NCBI RefSeq assembly: GCF_033097365.1 | Contig: NZ_AP028461.1 | Location: forward strand, 3,162,001 to 3,226,000 | Source: Actinoplanes sichuanensis | GTDB taxonomy: Bacteria; Actinomycetota; Actinomycetes; Mycobacteriales; Micromonosporaceae | Length of the DNA: 64,000 nucleotides | Reading direction: 5' to 3' | Part shown: positions 7,765-16,108 of the stretch, in pieces | How the letters are laid out: each line of letters begins with the position of its first letter | How positions within the stretch are numbered: the stretch's first letter is position 1 | Notes under the pieces: generated by a model | Database searches by the model: none | What the model saw: the letters and a program-made list of their open reading frames with translations, nothing else | What the model was told of the DNA's origin: nothing | Made by a program: the position numbers and the translations under genes

Positions 7765-8164
7765 TTCTGCTCCTTGGGAACGGTGAACGTGATACCGGGA
7801 CTCGCACGCGATGCCCGGTGAAATTGTTCGGTCTGGTCGTCCGGTCGGAAATATCCTGAGCAGGGTCCGGCCGTGTTCTCGACGATCGGCGGCCGGCCGG
7901 GTGTGCCCAGGACGCGGTCGGGCTGGGCCCGCCTGGTCGGTCAGCCGCCGAACCAGCCGCTGACCTGCGAACCAGCCACGAATCAGGGGCGGCGGGCGAA
8001 CTGGCCCGGCCGCCTGGAAGAAGTCACGGGTGAGGCCTCGGCGATCCGCGTGCGGACATCAACGCGAACACCGGCACACTGCCTACGTTGATTCCACTCT
8101 GGATCACCGATGTGATGATCCAGTTCGCCTTCTCAACCGGTGTCATGTACAGAAGGAGGGGCCA
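7765..8164. other. Gap upstream of TPR-CHAT gene
   Basis: 400 bases without a gene. The last 70 contain the probable control region of the CHAT gene: an 8-bp inverted repeat at 8099-8123 and a strong ribosome site at 8153-8159. The rest shows nothing recognisable. Confidence 0.6.
8099..8123. promoter_or_regulatory. Inverted repeat upstream of TPR-CHAT gene
   Basis: Perfect 8-base arms CTGGATCA and TGATCCAG are separated by nine bases, about 42 bases before the GTG start. It could be an operator or a 5'-UTR hairpin. Confidence 0.45.
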
Positions 8165-11100
8165 GTGTCCACCCTGATACATCCAGGGGGCGGTGACTTC
8201 ATGGCCGATCCCACCCCGCCGGCCGGCCCGACACCGCCGGTCGACCGAATCCCGCTGCCCGGCGGCGCCCCACCGGACGGCGACCCGTCCCCGCCCACCG
8301 GCGATCCCGAACCGGCCGACGGCCTCGAATCGTTCGATCGGGTCCTGACCCCAGACGGCCTGCCGGTGATGGAACCGACACCGGCCGCAGACGGCCTGCC
8401 GGTGATGGAACCGACACCGGCCGCAGACGGCCTGCCGGTGATGGAACCGACACCGGCCGGAGACGGCCTGCCGGTGGTCGATCGGGTTCTCGCGGCGGAT
8501 GATCTCCGGGCGGTTGCCGGGCCGGTGGCGGTGGACGCCCAGGCGCTGGTGGACCAGGCGCTGTCCGGCGACGGCGGGCGGGCGGGCGAGAACGGGGCCC
8601 CGGCCGGGCGGTTGCCGGAGGTCGATCCGGTGGCGGGATCCGCGGACGGGTCGGCGCTCCTCGAGATCGCGGCCGAGGCGATGCGGCTCGTGCACATCGA
8701 TCCGCGAGTGGCCAAGGGACAGGCCCTGCGGCTGCGGGCCACGGCACGGCGAGCGGGGGACGCCGGGGCCGAGTCGGCGGCCGAACGGGTGCTCGGACTG
8801 GCGGCCCGGGAGAGCAACCGGATGCGTTCGGCGGCGCTTCATCTGCGGCGGGCGGTCGCGGTCGCCGACCAGGCGGGGCTTCCGGTGCCGGCGGCACGGG
8901 CCCGGATGACACTGGCACTCGTTCGGGCCGACCAGGGAGACATTTCGGGAGCCGTACGGCTGGGGGAGGCCGCTGCCGTACACCTCGAAGGCCTGGAAGC
9001 GGCCCGCCTGCGTCATCAACTCGCCGTCGTCGCGCAGCGGCGCGGCCTTCTCGAAGAGGCCCTGAAGGAGTACGGCGGGGCGCTCGCCGTGTTCCGACGC
9101 GAGGGCGACCTGCTGTGGCAGGCGAAGGTGCTCAACAACCGGGGCGTGCTCCAGGCGTATCGCGGACGGTCCGGCCCGGCGGAGGCGGATCTGCTGCGGG
9201 CCGAGGAGCTGTACGGCAAGCTCGGCCAGGACCTGGCGGTCGCCGACGTGCGATGGAACCGTGGATTCGCGGCCGGGCGGGCCGGGCAGGTCGTGGCCGC
9301 GCTGACGCATCTGGCCGCGGCCGAGGAACACTACGTCGGCAACCACCTGTCAGCGGCGCTGATCATGATGGACCGGTGTGACGTCCTGCTGTCGGCCGGG
9401 CTGCACGAGGAGGCCCGGGAGGTGGCCGCCGCGGCCGTCCGGGAGCTGGCCCGCCGCCGGATGGCCGCCGACCTCGCCGAGGCCCGGCTGCTGCTGGCTG
9501 CGGCGGCGCTGGCCTGCGGCGCGACCGACGAGGCCCGCAAGGCGGCGCGGTTGGCCGGGCGGGCCTTCGACCAGCAGGGCCGGCCGGGCTGGGCGGCGGT
9601 CGCCCGGTACATGCTGATCCGCACCGACTGGGCCGCCGGCCGGCACGGGCCGGACCTGCTGCGGGCGGCCGTCGCCGGCAGCGAGGAACTGCGGGCCGGC
9701 GGCTGGGCCGTGGCCGCGGCCGATGCGGCGCTGATCGCCGCCCGGTGCGCTCTGGCCGCCGGGCGCACCGAGGAGGCCACCGAGCTGCTGCGGCACACCG
9801 GCCGGGCCCGGGGCGCGGGAAGTCCGGCGGCACAGCGGGTCAGCGCCTGGCACGCCGAGGCGCTGCTGCGGATCGCCGGCGGGGACCGGCGTGGCGCGCA
9901 CGCCGCGCTACGGGCCGGGCTGCGCGCCCTCGACGAGCACCGGCTCACCCTGGGCGCCACCGAGCTGCGGGTCCGGGCCGCCGAGCACGGACTGGAGCTG
10001 GTGCGTACCGCGATGGACGCGGCGGTGGCCGACGGGTCGGCGCTGGCGCTGCTCACCTGGGCCGAGCGTGGACGGGCGGCCGCCCAGCAGGCCCGGCCCG
10101 CGCTTCCGCCGGCTGACGACGGGTTCGCGGCCGAGATCGCCGAACTGCGGGCGGTGGCCGCCGACCGGGAACAGGCCCTGGCCGAGGGCCGCGACGCCCG
10201 CCGCCACAGCCATCGCCAAGCCCAGCTGGAACGCTCGATCCGGGAACGGACCCGCCGCTCCGGGCCGAGCCGGGCGGCCGCCGACTCGGGCCGGGCCGCC
10301 GGGTGGGATGTCCCGGCGCTGATCTCGTGCCTCGGCGACCGGGCGCTCGTCGAGTTGATCACCGTCGGCGACATGATGTACGCGGTGGTGCTGGCCGGCG
10401 GCCGCCTGACCCGGCACGACCTGGGTCCGGTCACCGCGGTCGACGCCGAGGTGCGCGGGCTGCGGTTCGCGCTGCACCGGATGTCGCTGCGGCCCGGCGG
10501 GGGCGGCGCCGGCGGGGAACGGCTCGACGCGATCCTGCTCGGCCCGCTACGGGACCGGATCGGGGACGCCGACCTGGTCATCGTGCCGTCCGGGCGCCTG
10601 CACGGCGTACCGTGGCGGCTTCTTCCGGCTTGCCGGGATCGGACCCTGTCGGTGGCGCCGAGCGCCGCCGCCTGGCTGCGGGCCGTCACCGCCGAGCCGT
10701 CCGGGGACGCGACGGTGCTGGTGGCGGGCCCGGGACTGCCCGGCGCGGCGGACGAGATCAGCGCTCTTTCCGGGCGGTACGGCGCGACGTCCGCGCTGTC
10801 CGGCGCCGACGCGCGGGTCTCGGCGGTCCTGCAGGCCATGGACGGCGCCGGTCGTACGCACATCGCCGCGCACGGCACGTTCCGAGCGGACAATCCGCAG
10901 TTCTCGGCGCTGCGGCTGGGTGACGGGCCGTTGACCGTCTACGACCTGGAGGGCCTGCGCAAGCCCCCGGGCCTGGTGGTGCTGTCGGCGTGTGACTCGG
11001 GCATGTCCACCGTGCACCGCGGCGACGAGATCATGGGATTCGCCGCCGCGCTGCTGGCGATGGGCACCCGTTCGGTGATCGCCACCGTCGCCCCCGTGCG

Positions 11101-11245
11101 CGACGGTGCCGCCCGCGACGTGATGCTCCGCTTGCACGAGCACCTACGGTCCGGGAAGTCGCCGGCCACCGCGCTGGCCGAAGCTCAGCGTGAATCCGGC
11201 GACGACCCGGCCGCAGCCGCGTACGTCTGTTACGGGGCCGGGTGA
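8165..11245 (+). CDS. TPR-CHAT caspase-like protease
   Basis: 1026 residues. After a Pro-rich leader with three to four copies of a 12-residue repeat (DGLPVMEPTPAA), residues about 170-640 are Ala/Leu-rich helical TPR-like repeats. The C-terminal ~300 residues form a CHAT domain, a clan CD cysteine peptidase related to caspases and separase. The His is in HIAAHGTF (H903) and the Cys in VVLSACDSG (C943), so both catalytic residues are present. The GTG at 8165 is five bases after AAGGAGG; the open frame from 8030 lacks a ribosome site. No signal peptide, so probably cytoplasmic. It converges on a sigma/unknown/subtilase operon, suggesting a regulated proteolytic pathway. Confidence 0.9.
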   Translation: MSTLIHPGGGDFMADPTPPAGPTPPVDRIPLPGGAPPDGDPSPPTGDPEPADGLESFDRVLTPDGLPVMEPTPAADGLPVMEPTPAADGLPVMEPTPAGDGLPVVDRVLAADDLRAVAGPVAVDAQALVDQALSGDGGRAGENGAPAGRLPEVDPVAGSADGSALLEIAAEAMRLVHIDPRVAKGQALRLRATARRAGDAGAESAAERVLGLAARESNRMRSAALHLRRAVAVADQAGLPVPAARARMTLALVRADQGDISGAVRLGEAAAVHLEGLEAARLRHQLAVVAQRRGLLEEALKEYGGALAVFRREGDLLWQAKVLNNRGVLQAYRGRSGPAEADLLRAEELYGKLGQDLAVADVRWNRGFAAGRAGQVVAALTHLAAAEEHYVGNHLSAALIMMDRCDVLLSAGLHEEAREVAAAAVRELARRRMAADLAEARLLLAAAALACGATDEARKAARLAGRAFDQQGRPGWAAVARYMLIRTDWAAGRHGPDLLRAAVAGSEELRAGGWAVAAADAALIAARCALAAGRTEEATELLRHTGRARGAGSPAAQRVSAWHAEALLRIAGGDRRGAHAALRAGLRALDEHRLTLGATELRVRAAEHGLELVRTAMDAAVADGSALALLTWAERGRAAAQQARPALPPADDGFAAEIAELRAVAADREQALAEGRDARRHSHRQAQLERSIRERTRRSGPSRAAADSGRAAGWDVPALISCLGDRALVELITVGDMMYAVVLAGGRLTRHDLGPVTAVDAEVRGLRFALHRMSLRPGGGGAGGERLDAILLGPLRDRIGDADLVIVPSGRLHGVPWRLLPACRDRTLSVAPSAAAWLRAVTAEPSGDATVLVAGPGLPGAADEISALSGRYGATSALSGADARVSAVLQAMDGAGRTHIAAHGTFRADNPQFSALRLGDGPLTVYDLEGLRKPPGLVVLSACDSGMSTVHRGDEIMGFAAALLAMGTRSVIATVAPVRDGAARDVMLRLHEHLRSGKSPATALAEAQRESGDDPAAAAYVCYGAG
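8356..8470 (+). repeat. 36-bp in-frame tandem repeat in CHAT gene
   Basis: Three nearly identical 36-bp units encode DGLPVMEPTPAA. The last copy changes to PAGDGLPVV. They lie in the disordered leader before the TPR region. Confidence 0.9.
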
Positions 11246-11307
11246 CCGACCGGGCAGGGACCGGCCACCCGGCGCGCCGCCGCCCGGTTACCCGGCCGTT
11301 GGAGTCG

Positions 11308-11342
11308 GGTGACCGGACATCGGAGCATGATGGCCGGTCACC
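11308..11342. terminator. Hairpin between convergent CHAT and subtilase genes
   Basis: Perfect 9-base arms GGTGACCGG and CCGGTCACC with a 17-base loop lie between the two convergent stops. No T-run follows, as is common in high-GC actinobacteria. It could act in both directions. Confidence 0.45.
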
Positions 11343-11358
11343 TGACCGCGTGAAGTGA

Positions 11359-12567
11359 TCACTGGAGGATGAACCCGGGCGGCGCCGCGACGTACCGCCC
11401 GTAGCCGGGGAACGACCGCGTCAGCCCGCCGAACAGCCGGTCGGCGGCCTCCGCGCACGTCTCCTTCAACGTGGTGTTGGCCGCGATCTGTGCCGCCACG
11501 AACGGAGTCGCGAACGAGGTGCCGCTCCACGCGACCGCGCCGGTGAAGTCGATCGGGTTGGCCCCGTAGTTCCAGGTGCCGAACACGTACGGCGCGTGCA
11601 CCCGCACACCCGGAGCGCAGGCGGTGATCCAGTCGCCGGTGTTGCTGAACGGGGCGGGCACCTCGGTCCCGGCCGGGTCGGTGGTGTCGATCGCGGCCAC
11701 CGACACCACTCCGGGCCGGCTGGCCGGGTAGAAGTTCGGCGTGGCCGCGTCCACGTTTCCGGCCGCCGCCACCACGACCGTCCCGGCGGGCAGGTCGTCG
11801 AGGACCGCCTTGAGCGCGAGCGGCTCCTCGTCACCGACGTAGGTGCCGCCGAGCGACATGCTGATGATCTCCGCACCGGCGTCGCGGGCCCGCAGGATGC
11901 CGGCGGCCAGCGTCCACTCGTCGCAGATCCCGTGGACGTTGAGGACCTGGATCGACGTCAGGTGGGCGCGCCGGGCGTACCGTGCGATGATCCCGGCCGC
12001 CGCCGTGCCGTGACCGCCCATCAGGCCGATCCGCCGGACCGCCGGGTTTTCGTAGACCGCGTCCGGCTCGTGCCGGCCGTGCCGCTGGTGCTGGTAGAAG
12101 ACCGGCAGGGTGAGCGCCGCCGGGTCCAGGCCGGTGTCGATGACCGCGACCCGCACCACGCGACTGTCGGTGGCCACGCCGCCGATCTCCGGCTGCGGTG
12201 CCGGAACCGGGTCGGTCGCGGTGCCGCCGTGCAGTTTCGGCTGCCCGCTGATCGGGATGGCGTTGGCCGCGAACACGTGGTTGAGCCCGACCCGCGGGCT
12301 GTTGCCCTGGGCTCGCAGCTGACCCACCACCTGCGGCACGACCGGCGGGTCGTCACCGGTGTCGGGCAGGACGTACCGGTGAACGTATTCGTCGATCCCG
12401 TCCGGGGCCTCGCTCCGCTGCGCGCCCAGGCCCCGCATGGCGCCGCGGACCATTCCGGCGTCGTCGGCGGCCACCAGGATCTCATTGGCCATGTAGTAGG
12501 TGTTGCCAGTACGCCGGACTCGCGGGTCAAGTGCCCACGGGTTCGGGAAACTGGTCTCTCCGGGCAT
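11359..12567 (-). CDS. S8 family (subtilisin-like) serine peptidase
   Basis: 402 residues. The peptidase domain (about 135-400) has a full triad: D144 in VIDTGLD, H186 in GGHGTAAAG and S351 in SGTSFATP, plus the oxyanion Asn in AAAGN (N271). No signal peptide or transmembrane segment is present. The ~130-residue N-terminal region (ANEILVAADDAG onward, with GLNHVF) is not a standard inhibitor-I9 propeptide and may be regulatory. A cytoplasmic subtilase directly downstream of an ECF-like sigma gene and convergent with a CHAT protease points to intracellular proteolytic signalling. The start ATG is followed upstream by the unknown gene ending 22 bases away, so these are one operon. Confidence 0.92.
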   Translation of the reverse strand: MPGETSFPNPWALDPRVRRTGNTYYMANEILVAADDAGMVRGAMRGLGAQRSEAPDGIDEYVHRYVLPDTGDDPPVVPQVVGQLRAQGNSPRVGLNHVFAANAIPISGQPKLHGGTATDPVPAPQPEIGGVATDSRVVRVAVIDTGLDPAALTLPVFYQHQRHGRHEPDAVYENPAVRRIGLMGGHGTAAAGIIARYARRAHLTSIQVLNVHGICDEWTLAAGILRARDAGAEIISMSLGGTYVGDEEPLALKAVLDDLPAGTVVVAAAGNVDAATPNFYPASRPGVVSVAAIDTTDPAGTEVPAPFSNTGDWITACAPGVRVHAPYVFGTWNYGANPIDFTGAVAWSGTSFATPFVAAQIAANTTLKETCAEAADRLFGGLTRSFPGYGRYVAAPPGFILQ

Positions 12568-12588
12568 CGTCGTCTCGCTTTCTCGCGG

Positions 12589-13083
12589 TCAGCCGAGGGC
12601 CACCCAGCCGGTGACGATCGGCGCGGATTCGCTGCCCCGCAGCCGCAGCCGGATCGATCGGACCACGGGCAGATCGCTGAAGAACCTGCCTCCGGTGTCG
12701 ATCGGCCGGCGGACGGCACCCCCGTCGTGCAGCAACTCCGCCTCGGTGTGGCCGGCCGGCTCGATGAAACCGTCCACCTCGAACCCCGACGCGGTACGCG
12801 CGAGGCCGAGGTGCACACGGACACCGTCGGGGCCGGCCGGGCCGAACACCAGCATCCGGACATCGTCCGGGCCGCGGGTGAGGACCTCGGCGTCAGTCAG
12901 CGAATCCCATTCAAGATCGGCGAAGTCCTCACCGTCGGAGCGGAACGCGAACGCGGCGACCGCATAGCGGGCCACCTCGGGTGGCATCGGATCCACCCGG
13001 GCGATCAGTGCGCTCAGCGCCGCGTCCACGTTCATGGTTTCGGTTTCTCCCTCGGACGGCGGCAGGTCTTCGTCACCAGTCAT
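12589..13083 (-). CDS. Unknown protein coupled to sigma factor
   Basis: 164 residues, acidic, with a helical start (MNVDAALSALIARVDPMPPE) and a beta-rich remainder (VRMLVFGPAGPDGVRVHLGL, SIRLRLRGS). No family was recognised. Its ATG overlaps the sigma-factor stop by 11 bases, so translation is almost certainly coupled. The subtilase follows 22 bases downstream. In the sigma/X/peptidase order, X could be an anti-sigma-like regulator, an adaptor or a substrate; no transmembrane helix or zinc motif supports a classical anti-sigma factor. Confidence 0.75.
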   Translation of the reverse strand: MTGDEDLPPSEGETETMNVDAALSALIARVDPMPPEVARYAVAAFAFRSDGEDFADLEWDSLTDAEVLTRGPDDVRMLVFGPAGPDGVRVHLGLARTASGFEVDGFIEPAGHTEAELLHDGGAVRRPIDTGGRFFSDLPVVRSIRLRLRGSESAPIVTGWVALG

Positions 13084-13666
13084 GACCCTGCTCCGCCGGC
13101 TCAGATACATCCGCGAGTTTGCGAAGTTTCTCCAGGCACCTGCGGCGGGTGGGGCCGAGATACCCGATCGGGACGCCCAGGGCGGCGGCCGCGTCGGCGT
13201 ACGAGGGCGGCGGCTGGCCCATCAGGATCCGCAGTAACCGCTGGCAGTTGTCGCCGAGCTGGTTGAGCGCCTGCCACAGCCGGCCGGCCAGCGCGTCTCG
13301 TCTGACCTCCTCGTCGGCGGCGACGGCCATCTCCTCGGGGGACTGGTCCTCCCGGGCCGGACCGATCCACGCGAGATCACCTGTCGGCACCATGCGGTTG
13401 CGGGCGGCGAGCACGCGCAGCGACTCGCGGCGTGCGGTCGTGGACAACCAGGCACCGGCGTGGCCCGGGTCGGTCAGCTTGTCCAGGGAACGGGCGAACC
13501 GCTCCCAGGTGGTCTGGCTGACGTCCTCGGCGTCGGCCCGCCCCAGCCGGTAGGCTCGGGCCACGGACCAGACGAGACCCGCGTAGGCCCGGACGAGTTC
13601 CTCCCAGGCCGACGCGTCACCGGCAGCCGCTCGGCGTACCAGTGCTGCCGTCTCCACCGGCTCCAT
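13073..13666 (-). CDS. ECF-type sigma factor
   Basis: 197 residues. Sigma region 2 is visible (ELVRAYAGLVWSVARAYRLG then DAEDVSQTTWERFARSLDKL), followed by a linker and a region-4 helix-turn-helix (PPSYADAAAALGVPIGYLGP, then RRRCLEKLRKL). Length fits group 4 (ECF) factors that direct RNA polymerase to a small regulon. GAAGGAGGG precedes the ATG. It heads an operon with the coupled 164-residue protein and the subtilase. An inverted repeat lies 39 bases upstream. Confidence 0.88.
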   Translation of the reverse strand: MEPVETAALVRRAAAGDASAWEELVRAYAGLVWSVARAYRLGRADAEDVSQTTWERFARSLDKLTDPGHAGAWLSTTARRESLRVLAARNRMVPTGDLAWIGPAREDQSPEEMAVAADEEVRRDALAGRLWQALNQLGDNCQRLLRILMGQPPPSYADAAAALGVPIGYLGPTRRRCLEKLRKLADVSEPAEQGHDW

Positions 13667-13704
13667 CGAGCCCTCCTTCGTCGTCCCACATGCCCCGCCC
13701 CGCC

Positions 13705-13717
13705 CTGAAACGATTTC
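13705..13717. promoter_or_regulatory. Inverted repeat upstream of sigma operon
   Basis: TGAAA-3-TTTCA with perfect arms, 39 bases upstream of the sigma start, in an otherwise GC-rich leader. It could be part of an autoregulated promoter or an operator. Confidence 0.35.
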
Positions 13718-13762
13718 ACGACTCGCGCGGCAGGTCGATCAGTATGACGTGGACGCCGGAGG

Positions 13763-14195
13763 TCAGTTGCTCCAGTGGCCCTCCGCGGCGGGCATGGCCG
13801 CATAGAGGGCGTCCAATGTAGTGCTCGACTGAGCGCTGACCCACACCCACACCCCGCCCTCGCCGTGGGCGCGCAGCAACTGGCCGGGCGCCGAGAACCA
13901 CCGGACCGGCGACTCCTCGACGTCGATCCACATCGGGAGATCCGGCAGCGGCACCCGGTCGAACGGGGCCAGCGCCGGTTCGACCACGTCGGCCGGCAGC
14001 TCGGCGGCGTTGCAGAGCTCGAAATCATGCTCCTGCACGACGGTGGTCAGGGCGATGTCGACACAGGCCAGAGACACCCGATCGACGTACGCCTGCGCCG
14101 GTCAGGCCCCACGCGGCGGTGAACAGGCGCAGGAACTCCCACACCCCGGCCCGGTCTCCGATGCGCGGCCGGAGCTCGGCCGTGGTGTCGAACAT
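13763..14195 (-). pseudogene. Frameshifted small gene, unknown function
   Basis: A minus-strand ATG at 14195 opens a protein-like start (MFDTTAELRPRIGDRAGVWE then FLRLFTAAWGLT) that soon leaves coding character. In the next frame the same protein seems to continue as PAQAYVDRVSLACVDIALTT and runs to a stop at 13763. Adding one C in the run near 14103-14107 joins them smoothly through GLTPAQAYVD, giving about 143 residues. This is a recent frameshift, a sequencing error, or less likely two genes. No family was recognised. It lies between the sigma operon and a divergent phospholipase D-like gene. Confidence 0.55.
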
Positions 14196-14207
14196 GAGAC
14201 CGAATCC

Positions 14208-14213
14208 TACGAT
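14208..14213 (+). promoter_or_regulatory. Candidate -10 box for PLD-like gene
   Basis: TACGAT lies in the divergent gap between the frameshifted gene and the PLD-like gene, 16 bases before ATG 14230. Confidence 0.3.
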
Positions 14214-14229
14214 CAGACAATCCGATCAA

Positions 14230-15375
14230 ATGAGGTACGCGCCGGGGATTACCGCCGACACTGAGGTCATGGGCCTGGACCTGGGAAGTGTCGAGTTCTA
14301 CACCGGACCACCCGTGCTCGGCGCACCCGATGATCTCGACGCGGTGATCCGTGAGTTCATCGGCGGGGCGACCGAGACCCTGCTGATCGCCGTGCAGGAG
14401 CTGGACTCGCGGCCGATCGCCGAGGCGGTACTGGCCGCCAAACTGCGTAAAGTGCGTATTCAGGTCATTCTGGAGGGTGATTACCTCCGAGAGGATCCGC
14501 CGCGGGCCGATCCGTGGGCGGTGGACGGGGAGAACGAGACCAACCGGGTCATCCACGCCGCTCTACTGCGGGCCGGGGTGGACCTGATCACCGATCTGAA
14601 CCCGAAGATCTTCCACCAGAAGTTCATCGTCCGTGATCCGGGGCGCGACACCGCCGCCGTGCTGACCGGGTCGACGAACTTCACCCGTACCGACACCGGC
14701 ATCAACCCACCGGACAACCCGGAGCAGCCCGGCAACAACCTCAACCACCTGGTGATCCTGCGCGGGCAGACCGCCGCGAGCCTGTATCTGGCCGAGTTCA
14801 GCCGGATGCGGTCCGGCACGTTCGGCGCGCTGCAGGAGCGGGTCACCCCGCGTCCGGCCGAGTTCCGGCTCGGCCGGATCCGGGTCAAGCCGATCTTCGC
14901 GCCCCATCACGGGCCGGAGATGGAGATCATGAAGCAGATGCTCAAGGCGGCCGAACGGGTGGACTTCGCGATGTTCACGTTCGCCCAGTCCTCCGGCATC
15001 GACGACACCATGGAGTGGCTGCTGCGGGCCGGCATCCCGATCCGCGGGGTCCTCGACCGGGGTCAGGGCGCACAGGAGTGGTCCGCCACCAAGCGCCTGC
15101 AGGCGGCCGGCGCCGACCTCTACGAGAACGCCTTCGGCAACGGGGTCCGCAAGGTCCACCACAAACTCATGATCATCGACCGTCGGCTGGTGGTCGCCGG
15201 GAGCTTCAACTTCACCGCGCCGGCCAACACCCTCAACGACGAGAACCTGGTCGTCCTGGGCGACCTGGAGGAGACCGACCCGGCGGCCGAGACGGCCCAG
15301 CGCCGGCTCGCCGCCTACGCTCTGGCCGAGATCGACCGGATCGTCACCGACCTGTCCCGCCCGGTTCCGGCCTAG
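14230..15375 (+). CDS. Phospholipase D-like protein with two HKD motifs
   Basis: About 381 residues with two PLD half-domains. The first motif is HQKFIVRD followed by GSTNF; the second is HHKLMIID followed by GSFNF. Both have the full HxKxxxxD pattern, so the active site should be complete. The superfamily includes phospholipases, nucleases and transferases acting through a phospho-His intermediate. No signal peptide is seen, which favours a cytoplasmic nuclease or lipase. The start is uncertain: ATG 14230 lacks a ribosome site, and ATG 14269 is only two bases after GAGG. It borders the sigma/subtilase/CHAT island, where it might act as an effector. Confidence 0.85.
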   Translation: MRYAPGITADTEVMGLDLGSVEFYTGPPVLGAPDDLDAVIREFIGGATETLLIAVQELDSRPIAEAVLAAKLRKVRIQVILEGDYLREDPPRADPWAVDGENETNRVIHAALLRAGVDLITDLNPKIFHQKFIVRDPGRDTAAVLTGSTNFTRTDTGINPPDNPEQPGNNLNHLVILRGQTAASLYLAEFSRMRSGTFGALQERVTPRPAEFRLGRIRVKPIFAPHHGPEMEIMKQMLKAAERVDFAMFTFAQSSGIDDTMEWLLRAGIPIRGVLDRGQGAQEWSATKRLQAAGADLYENAFGNGVRKVHHKLMIIDRRLVVAGSFNFTAPANTLNDENLVVLGDLEETDPAAETAQRRLAAYALAEIDRIVTDLSRPVPA

Positions 15376-15419
15376 ACGACGGCGGGGGTGTCGTACCCCC
15401 TGTGTAGGGTCTCGCAACT

Positions 15420-16064
15420 GTGAAGACCATGCATGTTCCGGCGGGGCTCGGGCTCGCCGTACTCCTTGTCGTCGGTGGCTGTTCGTCGGCGAAGCCGGCC
15501 GAGGCGCCGGTGGCGCCGCCCGCGAGCAGCGCACCAGCCGCCCCCGCCGCCGTGCCCGCGGCGGCTGCGGGTGCCGCGATCGGAGCCAAGGGCAGTGCCT
15601 GTGAGCTGCCGATCTCGTTCTCCACGGCCGCCGATTGGAAGGCCAAGCCGATCGATGTGAAGAAACTCGGTGAGCTGGCCGCGCTGGCCAAGGTCGGCGA
15701 CTTCACCGTGGTGTGCGAGATCGACGCCAAACCGGCCGGCAGCATCGGGTTCATCCGGGTGCACGTGGCCGACGGGCTCAGCGGTGCGCCGGCCGAGCAC
15801 CTGCAGGAGTTCGTCAAGGTCTCGATCGGTAAGAAGGAGGCGTCCAACACCGATTTCACCGACGTGCAGATCGGTGGGGCGCAGGCCGCCGAGGCGACCT
15901 GGGAGACGGTCGACAAGGAGTACGACATCCGCAGTAGGTACGCCGCGTTCGCCCTCAACACCAAGCGGGGCATGGTCGTGGTGCAGCTGAGCCCGTTGGA
16001 CACCGGCGAGTTCACCTCGATGCAGCCCGCCTACGAGCTGGCCAAGACGTCCGTCAAGATCTAG
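15420..16064 (+). CDS. Secreted lipoprotein, unknown function
   Basis: 214 residues with a type II signal peptide: short positive start, LGLAVLLVV core and lipobox VVGGC at about residue 21. An Ala/Pro-rich linker follows, then a compact mixed domain with SACELPISF and VVCEIDAKP, whose two Cys could form a disulfide. It should be anchored on the outer face of the membrane. No partner genes are adjacent. The GTG at 15420 was used; the in-frame ATG at 15429 is equally possible. A TAGGGT box lies nine bases upstream. Confidence 0.8.
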   Translation: MKTMHVPAGLGLAVLLVVGGCSSAKPAEAPVAPPASSAPAAPAAVPAAAAGAAIGAKGSACELPISFSTAADWKAKPIDVKKLGELAALAKVGDFTVVCEIDAKPAGSIGFIRVHVADGLSGAPAEHLQEFVKVSIGKKEASNTDFTDVQIGGAQAAEATWETVDKEYDIRSRYAAFALNTKRGMVVVQLSPLDTGEFTSMQPAYELAKTSVKI

Positions 16065-16065
16065 A

Positions 16066-16107
16066 CCGATCGGCCCGGGGCGGTCACCCCGCCCCGGGAC
16101 GGATCGG
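16066..16107. terminator. Strong bidirectional terminator hairpin
   Basis: Ten-base arms CCCGGGGCGG and CCGCCCCGGG flank a five-base loop, with an outer CCGATC/GATCGG pair extending the stem. It lies between the convergent lipoprotein and monooxygenase stops. Confidence 0.75.
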
Positions 16108-16108
16108 G

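Noticed and set aside
8165..13666. Type III-E CRISPR Craspase-like system
   Set aside because: A CHAT protease is present, but there is no Cas7-11, no repeat array and no other cas gene.
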